A DNA stretch of 64,000 bases from positions 33,749 to 97,748 of the forward strand of contig JAGHVB010000005.1 of assembly GCA_018064525.1 (NCBI GenBank), given 5' to 3'. The stretch's first letter is position 1; each line of letters opens with the position of its first letter. The notes beneath the pieces were generated by a model. That model was not told the DNA's origin and ran no database searches. It worked only from the letters and a program-made list of their open reading frames with translations. This document shows positions 1 to 9,912 of the stretch, piece by piece. The DNA is from Candidatus Treponema merdequi. GTDB lineage: Bacteria > Spirochaetota > Spirochaetia > Treponematales > Treponemataceae. Position numbers and translations under genes: made by a program.

Positions 1-1439
1 TTTTCTTTTTCACCAAATTCATACATTTCTTCCTGATCTTCTTTTACAACGACATTATCAACAAAGAAAGGATATACTTCTTTATAAAAAGCTTTATTAT
101 CAGAAAAACGTTTTAAAAGTTCTGTCATTCTTTCTGAAAGACGATATGAAATAATTCTGTCGGTATCAACATCAATATGAAATATAGATGAATATTCATC
201 AGTTAAAGCCTGGATAACAGCACCGCTTGCAACGGTTTCTTCTTCAATAAATTTCTGTCTTTGAAGTTCAGAATAGATAAAAAAGGAAATTGTCCTGATG
301 ATTGTCAAATCGCCTTTATATTCTTTTGAATTATCAACACCGACAAAACCAATTATATTTTTTTCAACTATAATCGGAACAACAAGAATATTTTTAATTT
401 TCATTTTAAGCTGATGTTCATAAAGTTCGGAAGAATTATCATCAAGAAGTGAATTATCAGTTTTGACAAAGCTGTTTTCACTTTCAAGTTTTTTTATCCA
501 GTTTTGAATATCTTCATTTGAATATGATTTTAAATCTTCAAGACCGGATTTAACACCGGATGCAAGCCATTCATGATTTTCAATTATTGAAAAATCAGCT
601 TCATCAAGCTGACAATAATATGTTCTGTCTGCCTGATAATAATTTCCTAACAGACCAAGAAACAAGTCTATATTCTTTTTGGGATTTGAATTTCCATACA
701 TTACTGTTGCACAGGCATCAAGTATATCTTTCTGCTGATGGCGAAGAAGTTCTTTTGAATAAAAATCTCTGTCTGCAATAACCTGAAAAATAAAAACAGA
801 AAAACATGAAAGCATAAAACCTACTGAATAAAAAGGAAGTTCAGGATACAAAAACTGATAGATGCCGGTTATAATCGGAAAAACCGAAAACAAAATTGTA
901 GCCCTGCTGATTTTTCTGAATTCCTTTCTCGCTTTGATAATGATGCAGATTGAAATTACGAGTGCAGAAATGTAATAACACAGATGTATCATATACATCA
1001 GATAAACGTATTTTTTAATTCCCCTGCAGTATTCTCCGTTTGGTCCTGTATAAAAAAGAATACCCGTATTCCAGTTTATGACAAGCATAACACAAAGAAG
1101 CAAGAAAGGAATTGCAGCAAGCAGGGAATTTATTTTTTTAAGTTCCAGTTTATATTCACAATATAAAATAATGAAAATAAGAAATTCGTAAGCTGTAAAA
1201 GAAGCACCAAGATAAAATAAAGTCGTAGCAAAAACAAGCCAGCCTTTATTTAATATATAACCTGAAGCAACAAAACCCCAGAAAGCATCGATTATACAAA
1301 ATGAAATTGTTGTAAGGAGAAGCACATTGTAAGCATGATTTTTTTCATTTTTAACTGGCTGCAACTTTGCCTGCAGATAAATAAGAATTAAAATTACACT
1401 GCAAAATAGTCCGTAAAATGAATAATGAATTGCAACCAT
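1..1439 (-). CDS. Membrane sensor protein with N-terminal multi-TM region and GAF-like domain, C-terminal part truncated by window edge
   Basis: Open minus-strand frame from ATG at 1439 (MVAIHYSFYGLFCSVILILIYLQAK...) to the window edge; hydrophobic TM half followed by GAF-like segment (KNILVVPIIVEKNIIGFVGVDNSKEYKGDLTIIRTISFFIYSELQRQ). Not in the ORF track because it lacks a stop in the window. Confidence 0.75.
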   Translation of the reverse strand, partial: MVAIHYSFYGLFCSVILILIYLQAKLQPVKNEKNHAYNVLLLTTISFCIIDAFWGFVASGYILNKGWLVFATTLFYLGASFTAYEFLIFIILYCEYKLELKKINSLLAAIPFLLLCVMLVINWNTGILFYTGPNGEYCRGIKKYVYLMYMIHLCYYISALVISICIIIKARKEFRKISRATILFSVFPIITGIYQFLYPELPFYSVGFMLSCFSVFIFQVIADRDFYSKELLRHQQKDILDACATVMYGNSNPKKNIDLFLGLLGNYYQADRTYYCQLDEADFSIIENHEWLASGVKSGLEDLKSYSNEDIQNWIKKLESENSFVKTDNSLLDDNSSELYEHQLKMKIKNILVVPIIVEKNIIGFVGVDNSKEYKGDLTIIRTISFFIYSELQRQKFIEEETVASGAVIQALTDEYSSIFHIDVDTDRIISYRLSERMTELLKRFSDNKAFYKEVYPFFVDNVVVKEDQEEMYEFGEKE

Positions 1440-1540
1440 TTATAAATCTCCGTTAAATATTATTATAAATCAAATTATTCATTTTTCATATTTATTTTAA
1501 CATTTTTTTCTGCAGACTTAAATTTATCCGGACAAGTCAG

Positions 1541-2914
1541 TTATTTTATGAGATTATAAAGTTTATGAGAATTTTCATAGAATATTTTTTCCATATCTTC
1601 TGAAAAATCTGCATTTAATTCTTCAAGCTCGGACATAAGATCTTCAAACATTTCTGTCTGACCAAAAACAATTTCTGAATATCCTGTTTCACGCAGCTGC
1701 TTTGCTTCATGATTTTCAATCTGATTTACGGCTTTTACATATTTTTTTGAAAATAGTTTTTCAAGTTTCTGTCTGCTTAGTAACGGAAATTTCAAATTCA
1801 TTACTTTTGAAAACTGTCCATTCCACTTTATCAAGCCCGCAGAAAAAAGAATAAGTTCTAAAAGAGAAAGGTTCATTGATATAGCCATAGTCTGAGTCAT
1901 TCCGGAAATTCTGCTGTTAATTTCAATTATGTACCAGACACCTTCTGAATAAAGAAGATCAATCTGTGCAATTCCGGAAAAATCGAGAAGTTCTGCAAGA
2001 CGGAGAATCTCTTTTTTTAATTCATCAATTTTATAAACACTGTTTGAAACAGGGCCGAGTTTAACATTCTGCTTTGGACTTGTAAGACCAAACTGATTGA
2101 CGCTGTTTACAAGAGGATCTGTAACAAAATAATTTCCTTCTGTACCATAAACTTCAATACCAAATGAAATACCGTTCAAAAATTCTTCTACAAGTCTGTC
2201 ACCGTTATTCTTTTTCGAAAGAAGAACATGTTTTGCTTCTTCATAAGTTGAAACAACATCCATTCCAAAAGAAGAAAGTCCCATAGTATCTTTGATTACA
2301 AGCGGAAGCTTTAATTTTCTGATTTCTGAAAAAACATATTCTTTGTAAATATTTTCTTTTACAGAAAGTTTATTTCTTTCTGCATAGAACATTTCATGAT
2401 GAACATAAACTCCTTTTGCTAAATTAAAACCATTCTGTTTAAGAAAATCATGAGTCTGGCGTTTGTCAAAACAGATTGCAGAAGTCAACGAAGGATGGCA
2501 GACAGTTTTAATATTATTTTCGCGCAGAATTTCTGCAATCATTGAATCTTTGATGCTCATCCAGTCAAACGGCTGCGACCAGTATGTTACTGCAATTGCA
2601 ACATCAGGTTTTTGCTGAATTATAATTTCTGCAATTTTCTGTGCATTAAACTCAGTCTGTAAAGAAGACGAATCCTGTAATTTTTCTGTATCCCGACTTT
2701 CATTTAAGAAAATATATTTGACATTCTGTGAAGTTGTTTCATCAGAATCATCATACAAAAACATACCAGGCTTCTGCATCACGACAGTAAAATTAAAATC
2801 AGGATATTTCTGTTTTAAATGACTCCATTCATCAGCACATGATGGAATCATATTAAAATCGATTTTTCCTTTAGCGTAATGATTTGAATTTGTAGAAAAA
2901 AATAAAATATTCAT
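1541..2914 (-). CDS. ATP-grasp domain protein (D-Ala-D-Ala ligase/carboxylate-amine ligase-like)
   Basis: ORF 457 aa; ATP-grasp features such as LPLVIKDTMGLSSFGMDVVSTYEEA, LVEEFLNGISFGIEVYG, IAQIDLLYSEGVWYIIEINSRISGMTQ. Confidence 0.8.
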   Translation of the reverse strand: MNILFFSTNSNHYAKGKIDFNMIPSCADEWSHLKQKYPDFNFTVVMQKPGMFLYDDSDETTSQNVKYIFLNESRDTEKLQDSSSLQTEFNAQKIAEIIIQQKPDVAIAVTYWSQPFDWMSIKDSMIAEILRENNIKTVCHPSLTSAICFDKRQTHDFLKQNGFNLAKGVYVHHEMFYAERNKLSVKENIYKEYVFSEIRKLKLPLVIKDTMGLSSFGMDVVSTYEEAKHVLLSKKNNGDRLVEEFLNGISFGIEVYGTEGNYFVTDPLVNSVNQFGLTSPKQNVKLGPVSNSVYKIDELKKEILRLAELLDFSGIAQIDLLYSEGVWYIIEINSRISGMTQTMAISMNLSLLELILFSAGLIKWNGQFSKVMNLKFPLLSRQKLEKLFSKKYVKAVNQIENHEAKQLRETGYSEIVFGQTEMFEDLMSELEELNADFSEDMEKIFYENSHKLYNLIK

Positions 2915-2925
2915 ATCAGATCAAA

Positions 2926-3228
2926 TTATTTTTTTTCAAAATATGAATCAAAGTCATCATCATCGTTTGAAGCAACTTTATTTTTTCTTTTTGGTTTTTC
3001 ATGATAATCACGATTTACCTGTTCAAAATCATCAAAATCATCAACCGGGGCATTCGGAATAATAAGAACTGCCAGAATGTAAACCATAAGGCCTGTGCCC
3101 CAGATAAAAAATGCGACACAGAAAACAAGGCGAATTATTGTAGGATCAACATTAAAATATTCACCTACTCCGCCACAAGTTCCTGTTATAACTTTATTTC
3201 TTGAAGATTTTACAAGCTTCTTTTCCAT
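2926..3228 (-). CDS. PspC domain-containing protein
   Basis: KSSRNKVITGTCGGVGEYFNVDPTIIRLVFCVAFF...GLMVYILAVLIIP is the typical PspC signature. Confidence 0.9.
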   Translation of the reverse strand: MEKKLVKSSRNKVITGTCGGVGEYFNVDPTIIRLVFCVAFFIWGTGLMVYILAVLIIPNAPVDDFDDFEQVNRDYHEKPKRKNKVASNDDDDFDSYFEKK

Positions 3229-3239
3229 TTTATTTTCTC

Positions 3240-4184
3240 CTAATCAAAATTAACTTTTACATCACCAAGTCCACAGACAATCGAAACATGATTTTCTTTT
3301 GGATCACCAAAATACGATTTACTGAAACCGGAATATTTATCTCTTCCAAACTTAATGCTTCCGAGACCGACTTTTGCATCGTAAGAATAATTTTCCTCTG
3401 AACCGGAAATATTTAATTTACATGCACCCATTCCACAGTCAACTTTTGTATAACCAAAAAGTTTTCCAGACACAACCACCTGTCCGACACTGCATCGAAT
3501 CGAAGTAGCACCAGAAGTTAAACCGCTGAGTTCAAGATTACCGGCTCCTACATCGATGATTGTCTTCAGACTGATAACATTCAACTTATCTGAACGTATC
3601 TGACCGGCACCAAGGTTAATCTTTAAATTTTCAAATTCTGAATCATCGGCAATCGTAATTAAAATTCGCGGACACCAGCGGTCTGTTCTTTCATGGCTGA
3701 ATAATTTTTTACCGGGAATTATTTTTTTATTTTCAACAATCAAAGTTCCAGCCTTATTGATTTCACAGCGTAAATCTTTTTTAGCAATTCCGCGGGCTTC
3801 AATCTTAAAATCTTTTCCGGTTTTTATAAAACAATCACAGGCTCCAAGAGAAATTGCAAGATGTTTAACAGGATTCTTTTTAAATTCGTAGCAGAGTTTT
3901 TCATCTTCATATACGAATGAATCTTCTTTTTCATTTTCTGTATCTTCAGATTCTTCTTTTGCGGAAGATTTTTTCTTTGCTTTTGATACAGCTGGAACAC
4001 ATGTAAATTTTTCGATTATGGTTTTGGCAAGATCTTCCGGTTCACCAAGTTCCATCATAACCTTATCATCATCATCTGCATCATCAAAATAATTTGAATA
4101 GTAATCAAGAGCTTCATTTCTTTCATCAACAGGAAGCGCACTTATACAATATTCAAGTTTTTTCAAATACTGTTTCTTTGTCAT
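3240..4184 (-). CDS. DUF1700 (HAAS)-like N-terminus plus DUF4097-like beta-repeat domain protein
   Basis: MTKKQYLKKLEYCISALPVDERNEALDYYSNYFDDA...LGEPEDLAKTII; C-terminal repetitive beta-strand region. ORF track start is 4199; 4184 ATG favoured by homology pattern. Confidence 0.8.
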   Translation of the reverse strand: MTKKQYLKKLEYCISALPVDERNEALDYYSNYFDDADDDDKVMMELGEPEDLAKTIIEKFTCVPAVSKAKKKSSAKEESEDTENEKEDSFVYEDEKLCYEFKKNPVKHLAISLGACDCFIKTGKDFKIEARGIAKKDLRCEINKAGTLIVENKKIIPGKKLFSHERTDRWCPRILITIADDSEFENLKINLGAGQIRSDKLNVISLKTIIDVGAGNLELSGLTSGATSIRCSVGQVVVSGKLFGYTKVDCGMGACKLNISGSEENYSYDAKVGLGSIKFGRDKYSGFSKSYFGDPKENHVSIVCGLGDVKVNFD

Positions 4185-4213
4185 TTTTTTTCTCCACAAT
4201 CTTTATAAAAAAA

Positions 4214-4522
4214 TCATTCACCAAGCAGAATGGAATTTATTTTTTTGCGATATTCCATCCAGCCTGACCTGTACTGATCAAGCAGAACCATTCCATTCGG
4301 CGTAATTTTGTAATAGCGTCTGTTTCGCCCGTCAAATTCCATATCGTAAGTTTCAAGACAGCCGTCTTTCTGCAGCCTTCTCAAAACCGGATAAAGCGTA
4401 CTTTCAGAAACATCAAGAACACTCCTGACATCCTGCGTAATTTTATAACCGTAAGTTCCTTCGCGAGAAACAACAGACAGTACAACCGCATCCAGAAGCG
4501 TTGTACCCGTGTTAAAGTTCAT
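4214..4522 (-). CDS. PadR family transcriptional regulator
   Basis: LDAVVLSVVSREGTYGYKITQDVRSVLDVSESTLYPVLRRLQKDGCLETYDMEFDGRNRRYYKITPNG winged-helix PadR pattern. Confidence 0.92.
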   Translation of the reverse strand: MNFNTGTTLLDAVVLSVVSREGTYGYKITQDVRSVLDVSESTLYPVLRRLQKDGCLETYDMEFDGRNRRYYKITPNGMVLLDQYRSGWMEYRKKINSILLGE

Positions 4523-4608
4523 AAAACCTCCAGCATTTAATCAGACACCCGTCGGCGTCATTTTTGTGACAAATATTTTTTGTCGTGCAATATTATATTG
4601 TTATATAT

Positions 4609-4637
4609 AATATACGGAATATAATATTATATGTCAA
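4609..4637 (-). promoter_or_regulatory. Sigma70-type promoter of the padR operon
   Basis: Minus strand TTGACA (4632-4637) - 17 bp - TATATT (4609-4614), upstream of padR ATG at 4522. Confidence 0.7.
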
Positions 4638-4665
4638 CAAGTTTTGTTTTTTTTGAGGATTTTTT

Positions 4666-5358
4666 TTAAGCTGCCATCGGGGAATTTGGAGCGCCGTTCG
4701 GGCTTCCGTTCGGATTATCATTTCCGTTCATGTGAATAATCCAGAGAATTTTATTTATCATATCGGGAAGAATTTCTCTGAGTAAAACTGTTTTTTTTGA
4801 ATCAGTCAAAAATGATGCAGAAGACTCAAGCAGGTCACTCATCACCGGCGGAACTGCACCGATGTAAGATATCGTTTCGTTTTCTGAATATGTTTTATGT
4901 TCAAGGTTTAAATGAACTGTTTTTAAAAACTCATCCGAAAGGTGCTTGCACGGTCTCCATGTTTTATTGTGCTCTTTATCAAAAAAACTGCTTGCACCAA
5001 AAAGACGGCATATCATCGGACGGCCGCCATAAACCGAACAGTGATATTTTGAATTTACGTTATAAAGAGGACATGTTTTACCATTATCAAATGGAAAAAT
5101 CTTCTTTGCAATCTGTTCCGCAATAAAAGGCTGATTCTCAATAATCCATGCAGCCATATATAATGCTTCTGAATCCATAAGATCAGGTTCAAAACCTGCA
5201 CAACATTTTCCACAGCCATCAGGGCACAGAAAATTTGTTTTTTCATACCAGATTTTCTGAACTTCATAAATATTCTGATAGTCTTTTTCGATTGCAGTAA
5301 GAGTATCGTAAAGGAGAGTTCCTTCAAGTTTTTCTAATATATGTGGAATTTCTGACAC
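4666..5358 (-). CDS. YkgJ family cysteine cluster protein
   Basis: CPDGCGKCCAGF... CPLYNVNSKYHCSVYGGRPMICRLFG cysteine pattern. Confidence 0.85.
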   Translation of the reverse strand: MSEIPHILEKLEGTLLYDTLTAIEKDYQNIYEVQKIWYEKTNFLCPDGCGKCCAGFEPDLMDSEALYMAAWIIENQPFIAEQIAKKIFPFDNGKTCPLYNVNSKYHCSVYGGRPMICRLFGASSFFDKEHNKTWRPCKHLSDEFLKTVHLNLEHKTYSENETISYIGAVPPVMSDLLESSASFLTDSKKTVLLREILPDMINKILWIIHMNGNDNPNGSPNGAPNSPMAA

Positions 5359-5401
5359 AAATTATTCCTTCCGGCTTTTTCATCAAAACCGAAAACTTTT
5401 T

Positions 5402-6637
5402 TTATTTTCTTGCTTCTTCGATTTTTTTAAGAACACTCGGTGCGTCTTTTGTGATTTTCTTTACTGTAAAATCTTCAAGCTTGTTATCACAGGTATTCAT
5501 CTGATTGTTTGAAGTTTCAAGAATTTCAAGAACACCCTGCAGAGATTTAATAGTATTTTTAATCTGTTCAATCGCCTTGTTATGATTTGCACGGGCATTT
5601 TCAAAAGTTTTTCCGAGACTGTTTTTGAAAAGTTCAAGATTATTTTCAAAAGTCGTAAAATCTCTTTCCTGTTCCTGAACAATTTTAAGTTCACGTTTTG
5701 ATTCAACAGTTTTCCATGCTGCAGTTCTCAAAATCTGAATTACAGGAATAAAAAACTGCGGACGGATTACAAATGCTTTTGGAATTGAATGCGAAATATC
5801 AACGATTCCGTTATTATAAAGTTCACTTTCTTCTTCAAGCATACTCACTAAAATTGCATATTCACATTTCTTTTTATTTCTGTCTGTATCAAGTTTTTTA
5901 AAGAAGTCTTCGTTTTTATGTTTTGTCTTTGTTTCTGCATCCTGATTTTTCATTTCAAACATAATTGAAAGAACTTCAATTCCATCATCAGTTACTTCAC
6001 GATAAATGAAATCGCCTTTACTGCCTTCACTTGCGTCATTGTCTTTTTCAAAACTTACATTTGGAATAAACGAATGAATCTGTTCAAAAGAAAGAAGACA
6101 ATGCTGTTCCAGCGTTTCGCCAAGCATCTTTGTAGAAAGTTTTTTCCTGAAATCCTGAATCTGCGCAATCTGTTCATCTTTAAGTTTGATTGTATTTTCA
6201 AAACCGGATTTTAAATTTGCAAGTTCAAGTTCATGTTCCTTATCAGACATTGCAAGATCATTTTCAAGTTTGAGAATTTTTGTCTGCTGTTCTGAGACGG
6301 CATTTTTTACAGTGAGATCAGTCTGCTTCTGTAAAGATTCATTTTTAGACTCAAGGCCTGCAATAACCTGATCTTTTTTTGCAAGTTCAACAGAAAGTTT
6401 TGCTTCAATTTCTGCAATCTGAGCTTTATACTTTGTTTCAATATTTGAAGCCACAGTCTTTTCTTTTGCAACCGCAGCTTCTATTTCTGCCTGTTTCTGT
6501 TTTTCAAGAAGAATTTTATTATCTGCAATTTCCTTTTCAAACTGCTCATTTCTTACCTGCGCAATCAGATGTTCATGTTCATTTTCATCAAGTGGAATTT
6601 TAGCACCGCACTCAGGACATGTTACTGTGAAATTCAT
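5402..6637 (-). CDS. DUF2130 domain-containing coiled-coil protein
   Basis: N-terminal CPECGAKIPLDE zinc-ribbon-like start, long coiled coil, then SKGDFIYREVTDDGIEVLSIMFEMKNQDAETKTKHKNEDFFKKLDTDRNKKKCEYAILVSMLE. Confidence 0.85.
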   Translation of the reverse strand: MNFTVTCPECGAKIPLDENEHEHLIAQVRNEQFEKEIADNKILLEKQKQAEIEAAVAKEKTVASNIETKYKAQIAEIEAKLSVELAKKDQVIAGLESKNESLQKQTDLTVKNAVSEQQTKILKLENDLAMSDKEHELELANLKSGFENTIKLKDEQIAQIQDFRKKLSTKMLGETLEQHCLLSFEQIHSFIPNVSFEKDNDASEGSKGDFIYREVTDDGIEVLSIMFEMKNQDAETKTKHKNEDFFKKLDTDRNKKKCEYAILVSMLEEESELYNNGIVDISHSIPKAFVIRPQFFIPVIQILRTAAWKTVESKRELKIVQEQERDFTTFENNLELFKNSLGKTFENARANHNKAIEQIKNTIKSLQGVLEILETSNNQMNTCDNKLEDFTVKKITKDAPSVLKKIEEARK

Positions 6638-6678
6638 TTTTTAACTCCATATTTGAAATTTGTTCTATAAAAAAATAA

Positions 6679-7608
6679 CTAAACTCTGACAACATTCTTT
6701 ACAAGTTCTCTGACTTTTTCTTCAGACATATGAAGCGACTTTGAAATGAGTTCGATTGAGACACCGTTTTCAAAAAGACTTTTAGCATTTTCAATAAGGG
6801 TGGCTTCGCGGCCTTTTTCGATTCCTTTCTCTATTCCTTCTTCAACGCCGTCTTCAAACCAGTTGCGGAATGTCAGTTCTTCATCATATTCTGTCAGAAT
6901 CATACCCATTATCTCCTCTTTCTGAAGCCTGAAAAATCCTTCAAGAAGATTTTCACCGATTGCCCATTCCACAGCTTCATTGACTGCATCTTTTGCAGAA
7001 AGTCCTTTTTCTTTGTTCCTGTTAACTCTCGAAACAAAGCTGATGTAATTATACAGCGGCACACATTTTTTTTGAAGAGCGGAATTATGATTCTTATTGA
7101 TGTTTATCATTTCACAGGTCCACTCAAAACATCCGGACTTTGTAACACCTTCAAAAGCATCTGAAAGTTTCAAAATCTGCCTGTCAGGAAATTCCCTTTT
7201 GCCGTTGTAGAAAACTACATAGTTTGGTGCCGGAATTTTTACGACAGTCGACTTGTAAAGCGTGCGTTCCGTTTTTGCAAGATAAATCTGATAGAGCTGC
7301 GAAAAATAGAAAAATCCTCTGAGCGGCATGTTCGGATTGTAAGTGCTCTGCTGTTCGTAAAGTGTCATCTGGGAATCGATGAGGAATGAGATATCGTTTT
7401 TCATCGTGATGTAAATTACATTTTCGATTGTGTTAAGCTCGAGTGCGTCAGGGTCTGTGTAGGTGGAATTGTTGAGCGCGTTGTAAAGATCGAGGCGCCA
7501 GCGTTTGCTCTGTTCTGTATTGCGGCCGAAGATTGCCTTGAAAAGTCTGTCGCGGAACTGCGGCTGGGACGGATTCGTACTTTCTGCAGGAATGTTTGTT
7601 TCAATCAT
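6679..7608 (-). CDS. Rpn family recombination-promoting nuclease / PD-(D/E)XK transposase-like protein
   Basis: RDRLFKAIFGRNTEQSKRWRLDLYNALNNSTYTDPDALELNTIENVIYITMKNDISFLIDSQMTLYEQQSTYNPNMPLRGFFYFSQLY pattern common to the Rpn/PDDEXK family; C-terminal EEGIEKGIEKGREATLIENAKSL. Confidence 0.8.
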   Translation of the reverse strand: MIETNIPAESTNPSQPQFRDRLFKAIFGRNTEQSKRWRLDLYNALNNSTYTDPDALELNTIENVIYITMKNDISFLIDSQMTLYEQQSTYNPNMPLRGFFYFSQLYQIYLAKTERTLYKSTVVKIPAPNYVVFYNGKREFPDRQILKLSDAFEGVTKSGCFEWTCEMININKNHNSALQKKCVPLYNYISFVSRVNRNKEKGLSAKDAVNEAVEWAIGENLLEGFFRLQKEEIMGMILTEYDEELTFRNWFEDGVEEGIEKGIEKGREATLIENAKSLFENGVSIELISKSLHMSEEKVRELVKNVVRV

Positions 7609-7693
7609 ATTTGTCTCCTGCAGTAATAGTACGAATAGTTTTAAAAAATATAGCGGATAATTGGAAATATTTTCTTATAAGAGATAACAGACG

Positions 7694-9633
7694 CTAGTTG
7701 GTTGAGCGACAAACACGGAAGCCGAGAAAGATTTCGTTCCAACCCCGGTTTTGGCTATGACGCATAGACACCAAACAATTCGCCATGATGTCTGAATAAG
7801 AGCCACCACGGAAAAAAAAGCCGAGAAAGTCCGAAGCCAACGCACCAACTGGGTTCTGTACATAGCCGTCTACTGTATATGCACTATCATTACTGCTTAC
7901 TGTATCAATATAGGAATCATAGCAGCATTCTAAGACATTTCCACTCATGTCATAAAGGTTAAGTGTATTCTTTTCCTTTAATCCGACTTCGTGTGTTTTA
8001 CCACTTGAATTAAGGCCGTACCATCCATACCCGTCAAGTTTTACGTCCTCCGATACATCCCATAAATTTGATGAAAAATCTTTTTCTGTCTGTATTCCTG
8101 CATACGCATAGCTCCATCCTTCTGCATTAGGATCTCCGCCTCTGGCTGCAAATTCCCACTCTGCTTCTGTCGGCAGGCGGTAACCTTTCTTTGTCCATTT
8201 TTTATCTGATGTACTGTATGCAGTATATGGAGTTTTTTTACTGCCTGCATCTGTTGCGTTATATGGTGTGCTTAAAGCTTCATCGCTGTAATATACATAC
8301 TGGTCTGTTGTTTCTCCAAATGTCTTTTTTGTAAGTTCATTACAGAATGCACATGCATCATACCATGTTACCTGTTCTACAGGACGGTTTTCCTGAGTTT
8401 CTCCCGAAGCTGGATTACTACTAAAATAACTTGGATTTATTCCCATAACTTCGCTGTAAAGTTTCTGTGTTACCTCAAACTGACTCATTACAAACGGGTC
8501 AAGTTTTACTTTACGCCCTTTAAGGAATACACCTTTCAAACTCTCATTTATACTTTCTTCATAATTATTAATAATATCAAAATAATGGCTCCAGCTTGAA
8601 TCATCCGGTATTGTTACTGTGGCTACTGTTCCTGCAGGTACTACAACAACTTCGCTTGTTTTTGGAATTACTGTTCCAGAAATAACAATGTTTCCGTCTG
8701 TATTCATCCAGTCTTCTTTTAATGTCTCTTTTAATACACACCCCTGTGTCTGACCGTTTGTTGCAGTTCCAATAAGACCTCCATAACTTACCGGTATATA
8801 ATTTGCACTTACTCCACTGCTTTCATTTTCTGCATTGTCATATGTTTTTATTGTAAACGTATGTTCAACATCATTTGTAAGTCCTGAAATTTGTATTTCG
8901 TTATTTGGAACTGCTGTTTTCAATACAGTCAAATTTTTGTCTGTATCATAAAAAATAACAATTTTTGCAAAATCTTTATCTGCGGGATTTTTCCAAGTAA
9001 ATTTAACAGTTCCACTTGTAATACATTTTGCCAGAAAATTTGTGACTTCTGCAGGCGGTGTTACATCGACTGTATATTTTACTTCTGTTATATCACTGTC
9101 TTTTAATCCGGCTTTTACTGCAATTGCTCTGATTGTTGTGTCCGCTGTAATTGCAATTTCGTTTTCATATTTTATGCTGCCTGTTGTCGGCTCACTTCCA
9201 TCTGTTGTATAATAAAGTACTGCTTCTTCTGTCTGACATATAAGTTGAATCTTTGTTCCTCTAATCACTTCTCCAGAAGCTACGCTGAATGTCGGTGAAA
9301 CGGCTTTCCCCATTCTGTCCATTTTGCTGTTAATGTTATATTTTCAGTTACTGTAAAACCTGATTCAATAATTTTACCACCGTTTTGCCAGCCGCCAAAA
9401 TAAAAATAATCTTCTGTCAATTCTGGTAAATCTTCTGCTGTTAATTCATACCCAGGATTTACTCTTTTATTTTCCAGAGATTTTCCATGTCCATTTGAAT
9501 CATATGTAATTGTAAATGTAACAGGAATCACCGGCGGCGTACTTCCCCCATCCCCTGCATAACTGCATCCCGCAATCACGCACACTGCCATCACGCACAA
9601 AACGCGTGCGATTCCATTCCATAACTTTTTCAT
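7694..9633 (-). pseudogene. Lipoprotein with InlB-type (B-repeat) domain, chitobiase/Fn3-like Ig domains and C-terminal formylglycine-generating-enzyme (FGE/SUMF1, C-type-lectin fold) domain; split by a frameshift near 9303-9322
   Basis: Frame A from ATG 9633 (MKKLWNGIARVLCVMAVCVIAGC lipobox; FTITYDSNGHGKSLENKRVNPGYELT...TAKWTEWGKPFHRHSA*) overlaps frame B (MDRMGKAVSPTFSVASGEVIRGTKIQLICQ...). Frame B carries WYDACAFCNELTKK, YRLPTEAEWEFAARGG, LYDMSGNVLE, RGGSYSD...LGFRVCRS motifs of the FGE family. Joined as one gene by inference. Confidence 0.75.
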
Positions 9634-9827
9634 ATTTCCTCCAGAACAAAAACTTTTTAAACTTTTACCTGTTGTTTCTAAAGACAGAATACAATTTTTC
9701 ACAACACACCGTCAACGACAAATTGCCCCATCCTGAAAATCAAAAACTGGCATCCCAAAATTCCACAAAATTTAAACTAACACTTTAATGACAAAAAAAA
9801 TAAAAAATGATATTCTTGTTTCATAAA

Positions 9828-9859
9828 TTGACTTTTTCCAGTTTACCCGTAAAAGTCAA
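9828..9859. repeat. 9-bp perfect inverted repeat, candidate operator
   Basis: TTGACTTTT (9828-9836) / AAAAGTCAA (9851-9859), 14-bp spacer, upstream of the small ORF/HTH pair; left arm contains a possible -35 TTGACT. Confidence 0.5.
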
Positions 9860-9912
9860 AAATTCAGTGCTGCCGTATGACAGCCAGTAACATTATTTTC
9901 AGGAGTTTGACC

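Noticed and set aside
560-1166. Plus-strand ORFs 560-781 and 984-1166
   Set aside because: Lie antisense to the continuous minus-strand GAF/TM sensor reading frame (1-1439).
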